A DNA stretch of 64,000 nucleotides from Dyadobacter linearis (GTDB lineage Bacteria; Bacteroidota; Bacteroidia; Cytophagales; Spirosomataceae), in assembly GCF_907165045.1 (NCBI RefSeq), contig NZ_CAJRAU010000002.1, positions 806,001 to 870,000 of the forward strand. The letters run 5' to 3'. Below, piece by piece: positions 17,040-26,050 of the stretch. The position numbers and the translations under genes were made by a program. Within the stretch, counting starts at the first letter, position 1; each line of letters opens with the position of its first letter. The notes under the pieces are model-generated. The model did not search any database, was not told the DNA's origin, and saw nothing but the letters and a program-made list of their open reading frames with translations.

Positions 17040-18407
17040 TTAAATTTCTTTCGTTAATGCATTGATGATCTCGTCGGCGCTTAGCTTCTGCTGTTCGCCG
17101 GATCTCATATTCTTCAAAGTCAATAGTCCCGACTGCATTTCATCGGAGCCTATTAATATGACATAAGGTATATTTTTACGGTCTGCGTAATCCAGCTGTT
17201 TCTTCAATTTCACTGAATCCGGATAGATCTCGGCGTTTATTCCTGCTTTTCTGAGTTTAGGCAAAATGGCCAGACCAAATGTAAATGCATCTGCATCAAA
17301 ATTGGATATCATCACCTTCGTACTCGCATTCTGACTTTCCGGAAAAAGATTCAGCTCCTCCATCACATCATAAATACGGTCGACGCCGAGCGAAATTCCT
17401 ACGCCCGAAATTCCAGGAACACCAAATGTACCCGTAAGGTTATCGTAGCGACCACCGCCCGAAATGCTGCCGATCTGCACGTTTTTAGCTTTCACTTCAA
17501 AGATCGCCCCTGTATAATAAGAAAGGCCGCGCGCGAGTGTAACGTCAAATTCGATCTGCGGGTTTTCGATGCCCAGCACTTTCACCATCGCCCACACTTC
17601 TTCCAGTTCCTGAATACCTTTCAATGCAATCTCAGAATCGGCGAGCCACGTTTTCAGTTCGGCAAACGGTTCCTTTTCATTGGAAAGAACAAATATAGGT
17701 TCGAGTTTCTGAACGCTTAATTCTGAAAATCCGCGTTCAAGTAGTTCTTCCACTACCTTCTCTTTCCCAATTTTATCAAGCTTATCAATCGCCACGCAAA
17801 GCGGACCTTCCATGCCCGAAGCTCCAACCATCTCGGCTATTCCTGTGAGTATCTTTCTGTTATTGATTTTCACCACAAAATCCTTGATCCCCAATGCAGG
17901 CAGAATATCATGCAATAACATGACGATCTCGGCTTCGCAGAGCAGCGAATCCGTACCAACTACATCTGCATCGCACTGATAAAACTCGCGGTACCGGCCT
18001 TTCTGAGGGCGATCTGCGCGCCACACCGGCTGGATCTGGTACCTCTTAAAAGGCATTGCCAGCGTTCCGCGGTTCATCACCACATATCTTGCAAAAGGAA
18101 CTGTGAGATCGTACCTGAGCCCCTTTTCAGAAATTTTACTGGTAAGTGGTTTGTAACCTTCTTGCCAGTCCTGATCGGAAAGCTTGCCGCTGAAATCACC
18201 GGAATTCAATATTTTGAAAAGCAGCTGATCTCCTTCGTCACCGTACTTGCCCATTAAAACCGAAAGATTTTCAAAAGCAGGCGTTTCCAGCGGAAGGAAA
18301 CCGTATCGTTGAAAGGAACGACGAATGGTATCAAAAATAAAAGTCCGCTTCACCATTTGTTCGGGACCGAAGTCACGGGTTCCGCGGGCTAGGGATGGTT
18401 TACTCAT
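17040..18407 (-). CDS. hisS: Histidyl-tRNA synthetase
   Basis: 455 residues from the ATG at 18407 (MSKPSLARGTRDFGPEQMVK). An ATG six codons upstream is possible, but the RGTRDFGP block conventionally sits within the first ten or so residues. Class II synthetase motifs are visible: GRYREFYQCDADVVG (motif 2), the HisA block LARGLSYYTGAIFEVK, SGGGRYDNL and SGVGISLGVDRIYDV (motif 3), then a C-terminal anticodon-binding domain from about residue 355 (TKVMISNFD onward). It charges tRNA-His. Placement at the head of the histidine operon couples synthetase supply to histidine synthesis. Its promoter region carries an inverted repeat over the -7 box. Confidence 0.96.
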   Translation of the reverse strand: MSKPSLARGTRDFGPEQMVKRTFIFDTIRRSFQRYGFLPLETPAFENLSVLMGKYGDEGDQLLFKILNSGDFSGKLSDQDWQEGYKPLTSKISEKGLRYDLTVPFARYVVMNRGTLAMPFKRYQIQPVWRADRPQKGRYREFYQCDADVVGTDSLLCEAEIVMLLHDILPALGIKDFVVKINNRKILTGIAEMVGASGMEGPLCVAIDKLDKIGKEKVVEELLERGFSELSVQKLEPIFVLSNEKEPFAELKTWLADSEIALKGIQELEEVWAMVKVLGIENPQIEFDVTLARGLSYYTGAIFEVKAKNVQIGSISGGGRYDNLTGTFGVPGISGVGISLGVDRIYDVMEELNLFPESQNASTKVMISNFDADAFTFGLAILPKLRKAGINAEIYPDSVKLKKQLDYADRKNIPYVILIGSDEMQSGLLTLKNMRSGEQQKLSADEIINALTKEI

Positions 18408-18442
18408 TATATGTATTGGGTTCAAAAAAATGCGCCTTATTC

Positions 18443-18471
18443 AGCTGGCTGAGGGGCAAAGTTAGCCAGCT
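18443..18471. promoter_or_regulatory. hisS operon promoter -7 box with overlapping inverted repeat
   Basis: Minus-strand TAACTTTG (plus 18457-18464) matches TAnnTTTG and would give a leader of about 40 nt before hisS. An exact inverted repeat, AGCTGGCT (18443-18450) and AGCCAGCT (18464-18471), encloses the box. That arrangement fits an operator more than a leader hairpin, because the promoter lies inside it. Confidence 0.5.
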
Positions 18472-18518
18472 TATGCAATAATTGTGATTATGGACTGCAT
18501 TATTTCATATAAAATGAT

Positions 18519-18526
18519 TAATTTTG
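18519..18526 (+). promoter_or_regulatory. -7 box TAATTTTG for the 50-residue basic protein gene
   Basis: An exact TAnnTTTG match 29 bp upstream of the ATG at 18555, divergent from the hisS promoter. No clear -33 element. Confidence 0.5.
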
Positions 18527-18554
18527 CGGCTCTTTCACAAAACAATATTTTACA

Positions 18555-18707
18555 ATGGGAGTTACGGAATTGAAACGTAAAGGACGCAGAAACAAAGCGG
18601 TAGCAAACAACCGCACTGCCAAGATCAAAGATCTTTTACGTAAACCAGAGGTTCGCAATGTCGATGTGGAGGCTATAAAGGCGCAGTTTGAAGCTAACAA
18701 AAAATAA
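18555..18707 (+). CDS. Short basic protein of unknown function (50 aa)
   Basis: A 50-residue reading frame starting MGVTELKRKGRRNKAVANNR and ending in FEANKK, rich in Lys, Arg and Asn (predicted strongly basic). It has its own -7 promoter box 29 bp upstream and lies between hisS and a minus-strand membrane protein gene, where no other frame makes sense. The composition (RKGRRNK, NNRTAKIKDLLRKPE) suggests a nucleic-acid or ribosome-associated role, but I do not recognise a family. It is short enough that automated gene callers could miss it. The isolated promoter and clean frame favour a real gene. Confidence 0.65.
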   Translation: MGVTELKRKGRRNKAVANNRTAKIKDLLRKPEVRNVDVEAIKAQFEANKK

Positions 18708-18742
18708 ATTGGCCTCTCCGAAAAATTATTCAACTAGTCCTG

Positions 18743-19117
18743 TCAATCTGCTTTGATAGGGCTTTTTGCTTTTTTAGCCGATTTCGATTTGCCCGAAGAT
18801 TTGGTATTGACCTTGCGAACAAGCTGACGCATACTCCGGCGCGTTTCGCGGCGAACGTGAAGTAATATCCTAAAACGGATCGCCTCGCCAAACATGATCA
18901 GTCCGCCGTTGATAAGCGCCAGACTGTACAGACCCAGCACCACCCACACCTGAGTAGGCTCTCCAATGCGCCGCTCGTGGGCCGCCTGGCTGAGTACGGC
19001 AAGACCAAAACTGAACAGCAACAGGCCGCATGGAGCAAGGATCATCCACTTGGTGCGTGTTGACATCTGCTTTATCAGCCTCTTACCCGGCGGTTTTGGA
19101 TCAATCGAAGGAATCAT
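18743..19117 (-). CDS. Small membrane protein with basic C-terminal tail
   Basis: 124 residues with two predicted transmembrane helices (about 25-45, ILAPCGLLLFSFGLAVL, and 58-80, VWVVLGLYSLALINGGLIMF) and a strongly basic C-terminal tail (KSSGKSKSAKKAKSPIKAD). Both ends are positively charged and so probably cytoplasmic. It converges with the 50-residue gene (35-bp gap) and is divergent from the methyltransferase gene. No family or function is recognised. Confidence 0.75.
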   Translation of the reverse strand: MIPSIDPKPPGKRLIKQMSTRTKWMILAPCGLLLFSFGLAVLSQAAHERRIGEPTQVWVVLGLYSLALINGGLIMFGEAIRFRILLHVRRETRRSMRQLVRKVNTKSSGKSKSAKKAKSPIKAD

Positions 19118-19176
19118 TCGTAGGTTTTTTCAATACTTATAATCCTAAAATTATTAATTTTTAGTTAATTGACTTA

Positions 19177-19953
19177 ATGAAATCGATCATTAGTTTAGTC
19201 TTAAGATATATACCGCGTCCTTATCTGCAACTGGTCGGACACTGGGCAGCGCGGTTTTTGAGCATATTTTACATTGGTAACAAAGTGCAGTGCCCTGTTT
19301 GCGAAAGCAAATACAGAAAATTTCTCCCTTACGGACGCAATACTTCGAGCCGCGAAAACGCATTATGCCCGGGCTGTCTTTCACTGGAACGCCACCGGTT
19401 AATGGGATTGTATCTAAAACAAAAAACCAACTTCTTCACTGCCGATCTGAAAGTGCTGCACGTAGCGCCGGAATACTGCTTCATCGACCGTTTTGAGAAG
19501 ATGAAAAACCTCGATTACATTACCGCCGACATTGAATCGCCACTTGCAAAGGTGAAAATGGATATTCACCAGATCCCGTTTCCAGCGAACACATTCGACG
19601 TCGCTTTCTGTAACCACGTCATGGAGCACGTGGATGATTATATATTGGCCATGAGCGAGTTACACCGCGTTTTGAAGCCGGGAGGCTGGGCATTGATCCA
19701 ATCCCCGCAAGACCTGAAATATGCAACCACCTACGAAGACGTAACTATCACAGATCCCAAAGAAAGAGAAAAGCATTTCCTTCAAAATGACCACTTGCGG
19801 CTATTCGGAAGAGACTATGGAAGAGAGTTGGAAAAAGGCGGATTCACCGTGAAAGAAGACCGTTTTGTGATGGACGAATTGACAAAAGCAGAAGTGAAAC
19901 GCTACGCTTTGCCCGAAGAAGAGATCGTCTATTTCTGCCAGAAACTGGCTTAA
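19177..19953 (+). CDS. SAM-dependent class I methyltransferase with N-terminal zinc-ribbon-like Cys motifs
   Basis: 258 residues. The N-terminal part has two Cys pairs, CPVC (about 35-38) and CPGC (about 64-67), likely a structural zinc site. The methyltransferase domain starts near residue 88 with VLHVAPEYCF (motif I, Gly-poor), then YITADIESPLAKVKMDIHQIPF, DVAFCNHVMEHVDD (motif IV/acidic) and LHRVLKPGGWALI, the typical Methyltransf_11 block. Substrate unknown. It is convergent with a glycosyltransferase gene 11 bp away, which may hint at glycan or lipid modification, but convergent genes are weak evidence. Confidence 0.85.
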   Translation: MKSIISLVLRYIPRPYLQLVGHWAARFLSIFYIGNKVQCPVCESKYRKFLPYGRNTSSRENALCPGCLSLERHRLMGLYLKQKTNFFTADLKVLHVAPEYCFIDRFEKMKNLDYITADIESPLAKVKMDIHQIPFPANTFDVAFCNHVMEHVDDYILAMSELHRVLKPGGWALIQSPQDLKYATTYEDVTITDPKEREKHFLQNDHLRLFGRDYGRELEKGGFTVKEDRFVMDELTKAEVKRYALPEEEIVYFCQKLA

Positions 19954-19964
19954 CGAACCGAAAT

Positions 19965-20975
19965 TCAGGAAGGATATTCGATAGCGGCCCCGGTTTCGCG
20001 GTGTGATTTTTTCTCCCAGATCCGTTTCCAGCCTTCCTGTAAAAAACCGGTACCATATCCAAAAAGCTGCACAAAAGCAGCCGCAACAGCCAGAAAAGCC
20101 ACATTAAGTTGTTTGGTTTTCACCAGCGCGTCGCCGAATAAGACTAGAATATAGAGTACCAGAAAGCCGGCTCCCAGGTAGAAGAAAGGTTTAAATACAA
20201 AAAACCAGACTGGAATGCTGCAAACCGCAAGCGTGAAAAGCAGTGGGAATGCGTGAACCAGTTTCAGTTCGTCGGGATAAAAGCGGGCGATATTGATACG
20301 TGCGCGGCCGAAGAATTTCAGCTGGCGGAAAAACGGTAAAAACTTGGTCCTTCGCTTGTGGTAAATGAATGCTTCTGGGATCAACGCCGACTTGAATCCC
20401 AGCCTGATCGCGGCGATACTGAACAGGATATCCTCCCCCATTCTGCTCGTCAGAAACCCGCCCGTTTTTTCCCAAACCTGTCTTGAAAGCCCCATATTGA
20501 AGCTTCTGGGATGGAATGTACCGCCCATATTGTTCTTCTTTCCCCTGATCCCGCCGGTTGTAAACAGGGAAGTCATCGAGTAACTGATCGCTTTCTGGAT
20601 CGGTGTGAATGAAGGGTGATCGGTGTCGGGGCCGCCGTAAAGATCGACGTAAGCAGCGTTTAATTTTTGGTCAACAATAGCGAGATAATCCGGCTCGACG
20701 AGCGCGTCAGAGTCCAGCAGGATAAAATAATCGCCGGAAGCTCGCTCAAATCCGTGGTTTCTTGCAAAACCCTGACCGCCATTTTCTTTAAAGAAATACT
20801 TGATATCGAGCCGCTCCGCGAACGTCGCAACTACATGATCAGCTTTTACTTTTGACCCGTCCTCCACAACTACAACCTCGAAATGCTGCAAAGTTTGGCG
20901 GGCAAGGCATTCCAATAATTCCTGCAACTCGTCGGGACGATTGTAAACAGGAATTATGAAGGAATAGAAGCGCAT
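19965..20975 (-). CDS. Glycosyltransferase family 2, membrane-associated
   Basis: 336 residues. GT-A fold N-terminus FYSFIIPVYNRPDELQELL, then VVVVEDGSK, NGGQGFARNHGFERASGDYF and the DSD motif (FILLDSDALVEPDY, about 90-105) that binds the metal and nucleotide sugar. Two or three hydrophobic helices at the C-terminus (about 240-310) anchor it in the inner membrane. It probably adds a sugar to an envelope glycan or lipid carrier; donor and acceptor cannot be told. It follows hemL by 20 bp on the same strand. Confidence 0.9.
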   Translation of the reverse strand: MRFYSFIIPVYNRPDELQELLECLARQTLQHFEVVVVEDGSKVKADHVVATFAERLDIKYFFKENGGQGFARNHGFERASGDYFILLDSDALVEPDYLAIVDQKLNAAYVDLYGGPDTDHPSFTPIQKAISYSMTSLFTTGGIRGKKNNMGGTFHPRSFNMGLSRQVWEKTGGFLTSRMGEDILFSIAAIRLGFKSALIPEAFIYHKRRTKFLPFFRQLKFFGRARINIARFYPDELKLVHAFPLLFTLAVCSIPVWFFVFKPFFYLGAGFLVLYILVLFGDALVKTKQLNVAFLAVAAAFVQLFGYGTGFLQEGWKRIWEKKSHRETGAAIEYPS

Positions 20976-20995
20976 TTTGTCGAATTGAATGGTTG

Positions 20996-22294
20996 TTAAT
21001 GAAGGTTTAATACCTCTTTTAAGGACTCTTCATTTGCCTGGATGACCATATCCAAATGCTTGTCTGTAAGCGCAGTAGACAGGAACATACTTTCAAATTG
21101 CGAAGGTCCCAGGTAAATGCCTTTATTGAGCATTGCGTGGAAATATTTACCAAAAAGAACCAGATCCGAAGATTTCGCAGAAGGAAAATCCGTTACCTGC
21201 TGATTGGTAAAAAATAAGGTATACATCGAACCGATTTGATTCAATGTGTAGTTCAGGCTCAGTTTCTGTAAAGACGCTTTGAAACCGTCCGCCAGCCTTT
21301 TACCCGATTCTTCCAATTGTGTGTACACTCCCGGATGGTCGTTCAAATAGTTCAGCATTGTCAAGCCCGCCGCCGTCGCGATCGGATTACCGGAAAGCGT
21401 GCCTGCCTGGTAAACGGGTCCCGCCGGAGATACCCAGTTCATAATATCGGCGCGACCGCCGTAAGCGCCAACAGGCATTCCGCCGCCTATAATTTTCCCA
21501 AGTGTAGTCAGGTCGGGCTTAATGCCGAACCTTTCCTGCGCGCCGCCTTTCGCGAGACGAAAACCGGTCATTACTTCATCCAAAATCAATACAATACCTT
21601 CCTCATCACAAATCTTGCGCAGTCCTTCAAGAAATCCTTCAGCCGGTAAAACGCAGCCCATATTTCCTACGACAGGTTCCAGGATCAATGCGGCAACTTT
21701 ATTTTTATTGGAATCAATCAACTGTCTTACCGCATCCAGATCGTTGAAAGGCGCGGTCAGTGTATCATTTGCGACGCCTTTGGTCACACCCGGACTATCC
21801 GGCGTACCAAAAGTAGCAGCCCCGCTTCCGGCAGCGATCAGAAAACTGTCGCCGTGGCCATGGTAGCAGCCTTCGAACTTGATGATCTTATCCCTTCCTG
21901 TAAAACCACGAGCTACACGAATCGCTGACATGGTGGCCTCGGTACCTGAATTAACCATCCTTACCTTCTCAATCGAAGGTACCATTTCCACGATCAGCTC
22001 AGCCACTTCCACCTCACGCCGCGTAGGCGCGCCAAATGAAAAAGAATGCTGTATCGCGTCGGAAACCGCCTTTTGAATCAGTTCGTGCGCGTGTCCGAGG
22101 ATCATCGGCCCCCAGGAATTGATCAGTTCTATATATTCATTTCCGTCCTCATCGTAAACATAAGGTCCTTTTGCGGATTTGATAAAAATCGGGGTGCCTC
22201 CTACTGCCCGGAATGCTCTCACCGGAGAATTTACGCCGCCGGGAATGAATTGCTGCGCCTTTTCAAAAAGTGCCTGACTGGTTGAAGTATTCAT
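20996..22294 (-). CDS. hemL: Glutamate-1-semialdehyde 2,1-aminomutase
   Basis: 432 residues, full length. HemL is the PLP enzyme making 5-aminolevulinate from glutamate-1-semialdehyde in the C5 route to haem. The N-terminus [18 protein letters not shown] is diagnostic, the [14 protein letters not shown] block binds PLP phosphate, [11 protein letters not shown] holds the Asp, and K267 in [18 protein letters not shown] is the PLP lysine. It starts 15 bp after the upstream periplasmic protein gene, so it is probably cotranscribed with it. Confidence 0.97.
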   Translation of the reverse strand: MNTSTSQALFEKAQQFIPGGVNSPVRAFRAVGGTPIFIKSAKGPYVYDEDGNEYIELINSWGPMILGHAHELIQKAVSDAIQHSFSFGAPTRREVEVAELIVEMVPSIEKVRMVNSGTEATMSAIRVARGFTGRDKIIKFEGCYHGHGDSFLIAAGSGAATFGTPDSPGVTKGVANDTLTAPFNDLDAVRQLIDSNKNKVAALILEPVVGNMGCVLPAEGFLEGLRKICDEEGIVLILDEVMTGFRLAKGGAQERFGIKPDLTTLGKIIGGGMPVGAYGGRADIMNWVSPAGPVYQAGTLSGNPIATAAGLTMLNYLNDHPGVYTQLEESGKRLADGFKASLQKLSLNYTLNQIGSMYTLFFTNQQVTDFPSAKSSDLVLFGKYFHAMLNKGIYLGPSQFESMFLSTALTDKHLDMVIQANEESLKEVLNLH

Positions 22295-22309
22295 TATAGA
22301 ATCGTTGAA

Positions 22310-24028
22310 TTATCTGTCGACGGGAACCCACTTGGACCCGTTGTATTTTAAAATGGGTGTAATCTGATTTTCGTTAGACTTCGTGTAATCGAAGCCTGCA
22401 AGCAGGTATTCGCTGTCACCGTGACGCTTCGCCTGAATTCCCGACGCCAGCTTATCCTTGTGCTGATTGAGCATTCTTGCAAAAAACGTGAGTTGGTCGT
22501 AGCCCAGGTAAGAATATACCGATGGAAATGTGCTGGTTTTGTTCCAGTAGTTCCGCTGAAACTGACGGATACTTTCCTTTTCACGGTCCACATAATCCGG
22601 ATCTATTAAAGCTAATCTGGAACCGTATCGTGAGATCCTGGACTGTTGTGGATTAAAGCTTGTAGAAGTCGCCACTACCGGGGTTACCGTCAATTTTCGG
22701 TTATTCAACACTTCCAGTAAGTTCGGCCCCGACGATCCGTCGGAAGAAAACAAAGCGATATGTGCTGGTTTTGCTGTTTCGAAGGAAGGAATGTTATTTT
22801 CCAGCCACTCGCGGTCCGGTTGGATCTTCACCATCGCCGTAACCCGCCCGCCTTTGCTCTTCCACTCATTCGAATAGGAAGCTGCCATGGCGGAGTCTTT
22901 TGAGGTATTTCCGTAATAAATAATGGAAGAAAGTCCAGGCGACTGCGTTTTCATATATTGTGCAGCCTGCTGCGTCTGGTAATTGATCGACGGGTGTCCG
23001 AGGTAAATATTCGAAGCAGATTTTAATAAGCTAGCGTCGGTAGAAAGCGGATTCAGCATCAATGTGCCGCTTTGCGAAACATAGTTGGCAGTCACGTCAA
23101 ATGTGTTCGCATAAAGCGGCCCGATCACAATATCCGATTGCTGAAAATTCTTGTTACTTACAATATCTTCCATCGGCCCGGCTTCATTATTAACATCGTA
23201 AGCCCACAAATTCACCTGAATTCCCTCAGTAGCCAGTTGCTCTTTCGCCATCGTAAGCCCAAGATAATAATCGTAGGCAAACTGGTTCGATCTGCGTCTG
23301 GTACTGTTAAATTCATCCAGGCGGAATGGAAGCAATACCGCTACATCCAGGTATCCTTTTGTCCATTGTCCCTCACTTCTGGGCGCGCTGCGTTTCGGAG
23401 TTTCCGCCGCTACTGCCGCTACTTTTTCTTTATTGCTAAATTTAAATTGCTTTTGAAGCGACGCAGCGTACGATTTGTCAACCTGGGAGGCAGTCGGGGC
23501 TTTTTCGATGAATTGAATCAGGATCAATGCAAGATCGCGGTCGGTCGGATATTGTTTTTGCAGACTAACCAGCGTAGGCAGATCGCCCACAGTTGCCAGG
23601 TGATGCTGTTTCAAACCCTGTACGTCCTTCGCAAAAGAGCTGTCCTTGATTTTCAGTAAACTCTCCAAACCTTCATTGATCTGCCCGGATTCCAGCCCGA
23701 TCGCGCCTAAAAGGTAATATACATCATTGATCCTGTTCCAGCCCGGGTAGCTGCTCTGCAATTGAACAAGCATTTGCCGGCTTTCACGGTACCGTTTCTG
23801 CTGGTAAGCCGATAATGCATAATAGTATTGTGCGTAGGGAGTATAAGATGCCTTAACAGTCGATTTGGCGATCGGCGCCAGCTTTTGCATGGCGACCGCG
23901 TATTTACCCTGCTTATAATCGTTGACGGCAGACCTGTAAATACCCTCGTTCTGCGGGTTTACCTGCGCTAAGGTTGATTGTGGGGAGCTGAAAAAGGCCG
24001 CCAAAATCAATAAAATGAAAAGTCTCAT
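22310..24028 (-). CDS. Periplasmic LpoA-like protein: TPR repeats plus periplasmic-binding-protein fold
   Basis: 572 residues. A signal peptide (about 1-21, ending in TLAQ) precedes TPR-like helical repeats (about 25-190: YRSAVNDYKQGKYAVAMQKL, YAQYYYALSAYQQKRYRESRQML). From about 225 it has a type I periplasmic-binding fold (VAVLLPFRLDEF, DIVIGPLYANTFDVTANYVSQSGTLMLNPL split in the second, LIDPDYVD). This TPR plus Peripla_BP_6 layout matches the LpoA/YraM group that activates peptidoglycan synthases, and is often annotated as an amino-acid ABC substrate-binding protein. No transporter genes are adjacent, which favours the envelope role, but this is inference. It lies 120 bp downstream of yidC. 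Confidence 0.8.
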   Translation of the reverse strand: MRLFILLILAAFFSSPQSTLAQVNPQNEGIYRSAVNDYKQGKYAVAMQKLAPIAKSTVKASYTPYAQYYYALSAYQQKRYRESRQMLVQLQSSYPGWNRINDVYYLLGAIGLESGQINEGLESLLKIKDSSFAKDVQGLKQHHLATVGDLPTLVSLQKQYPTDRDLALILIQFIEKAPTASQVDKSYAASLQKQFKFSNKEKVAAVAAETPKRSAPRSEGQWTKGYLDVAVLLPFRLDEFNSTRRRSNQFAYDYYLGLTMAKEQLATEGIQVNLWAYDVNNEAGPMEDIVSNKNFQQSDIVIGPLYANTFDVTANYVSQSGTLMLNPLSTDASLLKSASNIYLGHPSINYQTQQAAQYMKTQSPGLSSIIYYGNTSKDSAMAASYSNEWKSKGGRVTAMVKIQPDREWLENNIPSFETAKPAHIALFSSDGSSGPNLLEVLNNRKLTVTPVVATSTSFNPQQSRISRYGSRLALIDPDYVDREKESIRQFQRNYWNKTSTFPSVYSYLGYDQLTFFARMLNQHKDKLASGIQAKRHGDSEYLLAGFDYTKSNENQITPILKYNGSKWVPVDR

Positions 24029-24148
24029 CAGAGTTAGTGGTCAGGTTGTGTTGAGAGCGAACAAGTTAGGAAACTTGTATGAAGAGAAAAAAACAGGCAA
24101 CATTCCCTTTTGGAAATATTGCCCATATATTACGATTCAAAAAAGCTT

Positions 24149-25972
24149 TTATTTCTTTTTAGCGCGTTTCTCTAGTTCGGCCTGCTTTTTCTTCGCTTCG
24201 TCCGCAGCTTGAAGAGACTTCTCAAGATACTTCTGGAATTTAGTCTGTTTCTTCTCTCCATTCGCGTTTTTGCGTCTGTTTTCGTCCAGGATCGCGCGGA
24301 TCTTGTCTTCATTTACAAAACGTTTGATCAGCAGCTGCTGCGCGATGGTAACGATGTTGGAAACGAAGTAGTAGAATGTCAAACCAGCCGGGAAAGAGTT
24401 CAATACGAACATGAACATCAGCGGCATAATGTAACCTAACACCTTCATATTCACCGGGCCTGGCTGCGTCGGCGTGATCTGGTTATTGTAATAAGCATAA
24501 CCAATACTCGAAGCCGTCATCAGCACTGTGAAAAGACTGATGTGATTACCTACTCCAAAAGGAACTGTGAATGGAAGTCTTATAAATGAATCGTAAGTCG
24601 AAAGATCGGGTGCCCAAAGGAACGATTGCTGCCTCAACTCAATCAAATTCGGAAAAAGGAAGAAGAGCGAGAACAGGATCGGCATCGTCGCTAGCACAGG
24701 AATACAGCCACTCAGCGGACTTACCCCTACCTGCTGGTAAAGCTTCATCTGGTCCTGCTGCTGCTTCGCCATATCGTCCGGGTTCTGGTTTCTGATCTGC
24801 TCCAGTTCCGGTGCGAGCAGCTTCATTTTCGCCATACTGATGTACGATTTGTAGGTCAGCGGCGTAAGCAGTGTTTTTACAAATAATACCAGCAGAATGA
24901 TCAGCAAGCCATAATTGCTCACAAATTTTTCAAGGAAATTAAATAGAGGAACCAGGAAAAATTTGTTGATCGGTTTCAGGAACGCATATCCCAGATACAC
25001 ATTCTGATCAAAATTCTCAGCCTGAACCTTGTCTACAAGGTGATAATCGTTCGGCCCAAGGAAAAACTGAAAATTAGCCTCTCCTTTTTGAATAGCAGCC
25101 ATTGGAATACCCGCAGTGACACCCATCGTTTTCACGATCACAGAATCATTCGGATTCACATCCGCAGAAAGTGCTACGTTATTAAAAGGATGTTTTTCGG
25201 AAATAAGTCCGGCAAGAAAGTACTTGTGTTTGATTGTAAACCATTTTACCGGGTCAGCTGTCTTGTCGGCTTCCGGTGAAGTTGCGCTGGTCGGCAGGCT
25301 TAGGAGTTCGTCCGTGTAGTAGTTGATAGTCACCACTTCCCGGTTCTTCGCCATATCATTTTCAAGCTGCAACAGGTCATTTTTCCAATTGATGATCGCC
25401 GACTTATCGCCCAGCGCTGCTCCGTTGGATTTAATGCTGTAATCGATCACATAACCAGAACCGTGTACTACATAAGTTTGCTCTACAAACTGGTTGTTTT
25501 TCAGATTGGTACGGTAAGTAATCACTGCCGAATCTTTCGCACTCAGCTGCTGATCTTTCGAATCTGTTGAAAAATAAGCATTTGTCAGCCTTACATCGCC
25601 GGTTTGTGTAGGGAAATCAATCTGAAACTTATTATGGTTTTCAGCGATCAGATAAAGCGGCTTCTGGTCGTAGGTTTTATATTTTTTCAGCAATACCTCC
25701 TTTAATACACCGCCTTTATTAGTAAAAACAACACGGGTATCCTGCGTTTCAATAACCAGGTCCTGCGGGGTTACGCGGGCAACGGTATCACTGATTTGGG
25801 ATGCAATGTCACTGGAATCTGTCGCTGCCGATAGAGTAGCTGTCGCTTTGGGGGTATTTGTTGTAGTTGTTTGCTCCACAGGCGTTGGTTCCACAGGCTT
25901 TGGAATCAGGATCTGGTAGCCAATCAGCATTAGCATGATAAGTACTAAGCCGATGATAAAATTTTTATCCAT
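24149..25972 (-). CDS. yidC: Membrane protein insertase YidC
   Basis: 607 residues. One N-terminal TM helix (NFIIGLVLIMLMLIGYQIL), a Thr/Ala-rich linker, a large periplasmic beta domain (about 80-345), and the five-helix insertase core from about 350 (NYGLLIILLVLFVKTLLTPLTYKSYISM split at the substrate groove; QQVGVSPLSGCIPVLATMPI; FPAGLTFYYFVSNIVT). A Lys-rich C-terminal tail (KKKQAELEKRAKKK) probably contacts ribosomes. YidC inserts and folds inner-membrane proteins. It lies downstream of pyrG and has its own -7 box. Confidence 0.97.
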   Translation of the reverse strand: MDKNFIIGLVLIMLMLIGYQILIPKPVEPTPVEQTTTTNTPKATATLSAATDSSDIASQISDTVARVTPQDLVIETQDTRVVFTNKGGVLKEVLLKKYKTYDQKPLYLIAENHNKFQIDFPTQTGDVRLTNAYFSTDSKDQQLSAKDSAVITYRTNLKNNQFVEQTYVVHGSGYVIDYSIKSNGAALGDKSAIINWKNDLLQLENDMAKNREVVTINYYTDELLSLPTSATSPEADKTADPVKWFTIKHKYFLAGLISEKHPFNNVALSADVNPNDSVIVKTMGVTAGIPMAAIQKGEANFQFFLGPNDYHLVDKVQAENFDQNVYLGYAFLKPINKFFLVPLFNFLEKFVSNYGLLIILLVLFVKTLLTPLTYKSYISMAKMKLLAPELEQIRNQNPDDMAKQQQDQMKLYQQVGVSPLSGCIPVLATMPILFSLFFLFPNLIELRQQSFLWAPDLSTYDSFIRLPFTVPFGVGNHISLFTVLMTASSIGYAYYNNQITPTQPGPVNMKVLGYIMPLMFMFVLNSFPAGLTFYYFVSNIVTIAQQLLIKRFVNEDKIRAILDENRRKNANGEKKQTKFQKYLEKSLQAADEAKKKQAELEKRAKKK

Positions 25973-25997
25973 TATTTACTTAAATTGTTAAAAGACA

Positions 25998-26021
25998 CGT
26001 CCCTAAGGGACGGCAAAGGTA
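25998..26021 (-). promoter_or_regulatory. yidC promoter -7 box with adjacent short hairpin
   Basis: Minus-strand TACCTTTG (plus 26014-26021) is an exact TAnnTTTG match about 40 bp before the yidC ATG. Immediately downstream is a perfect hairpin CGTCCC-TAA-GGGACG (25998-26012) that would lie at the 5' end of the transcript and may stabilise it. Confidence 0.5.
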
Positions 26022-26050
26022 ATAAGATTTTCCTTTAAAGGATTTTCCGA

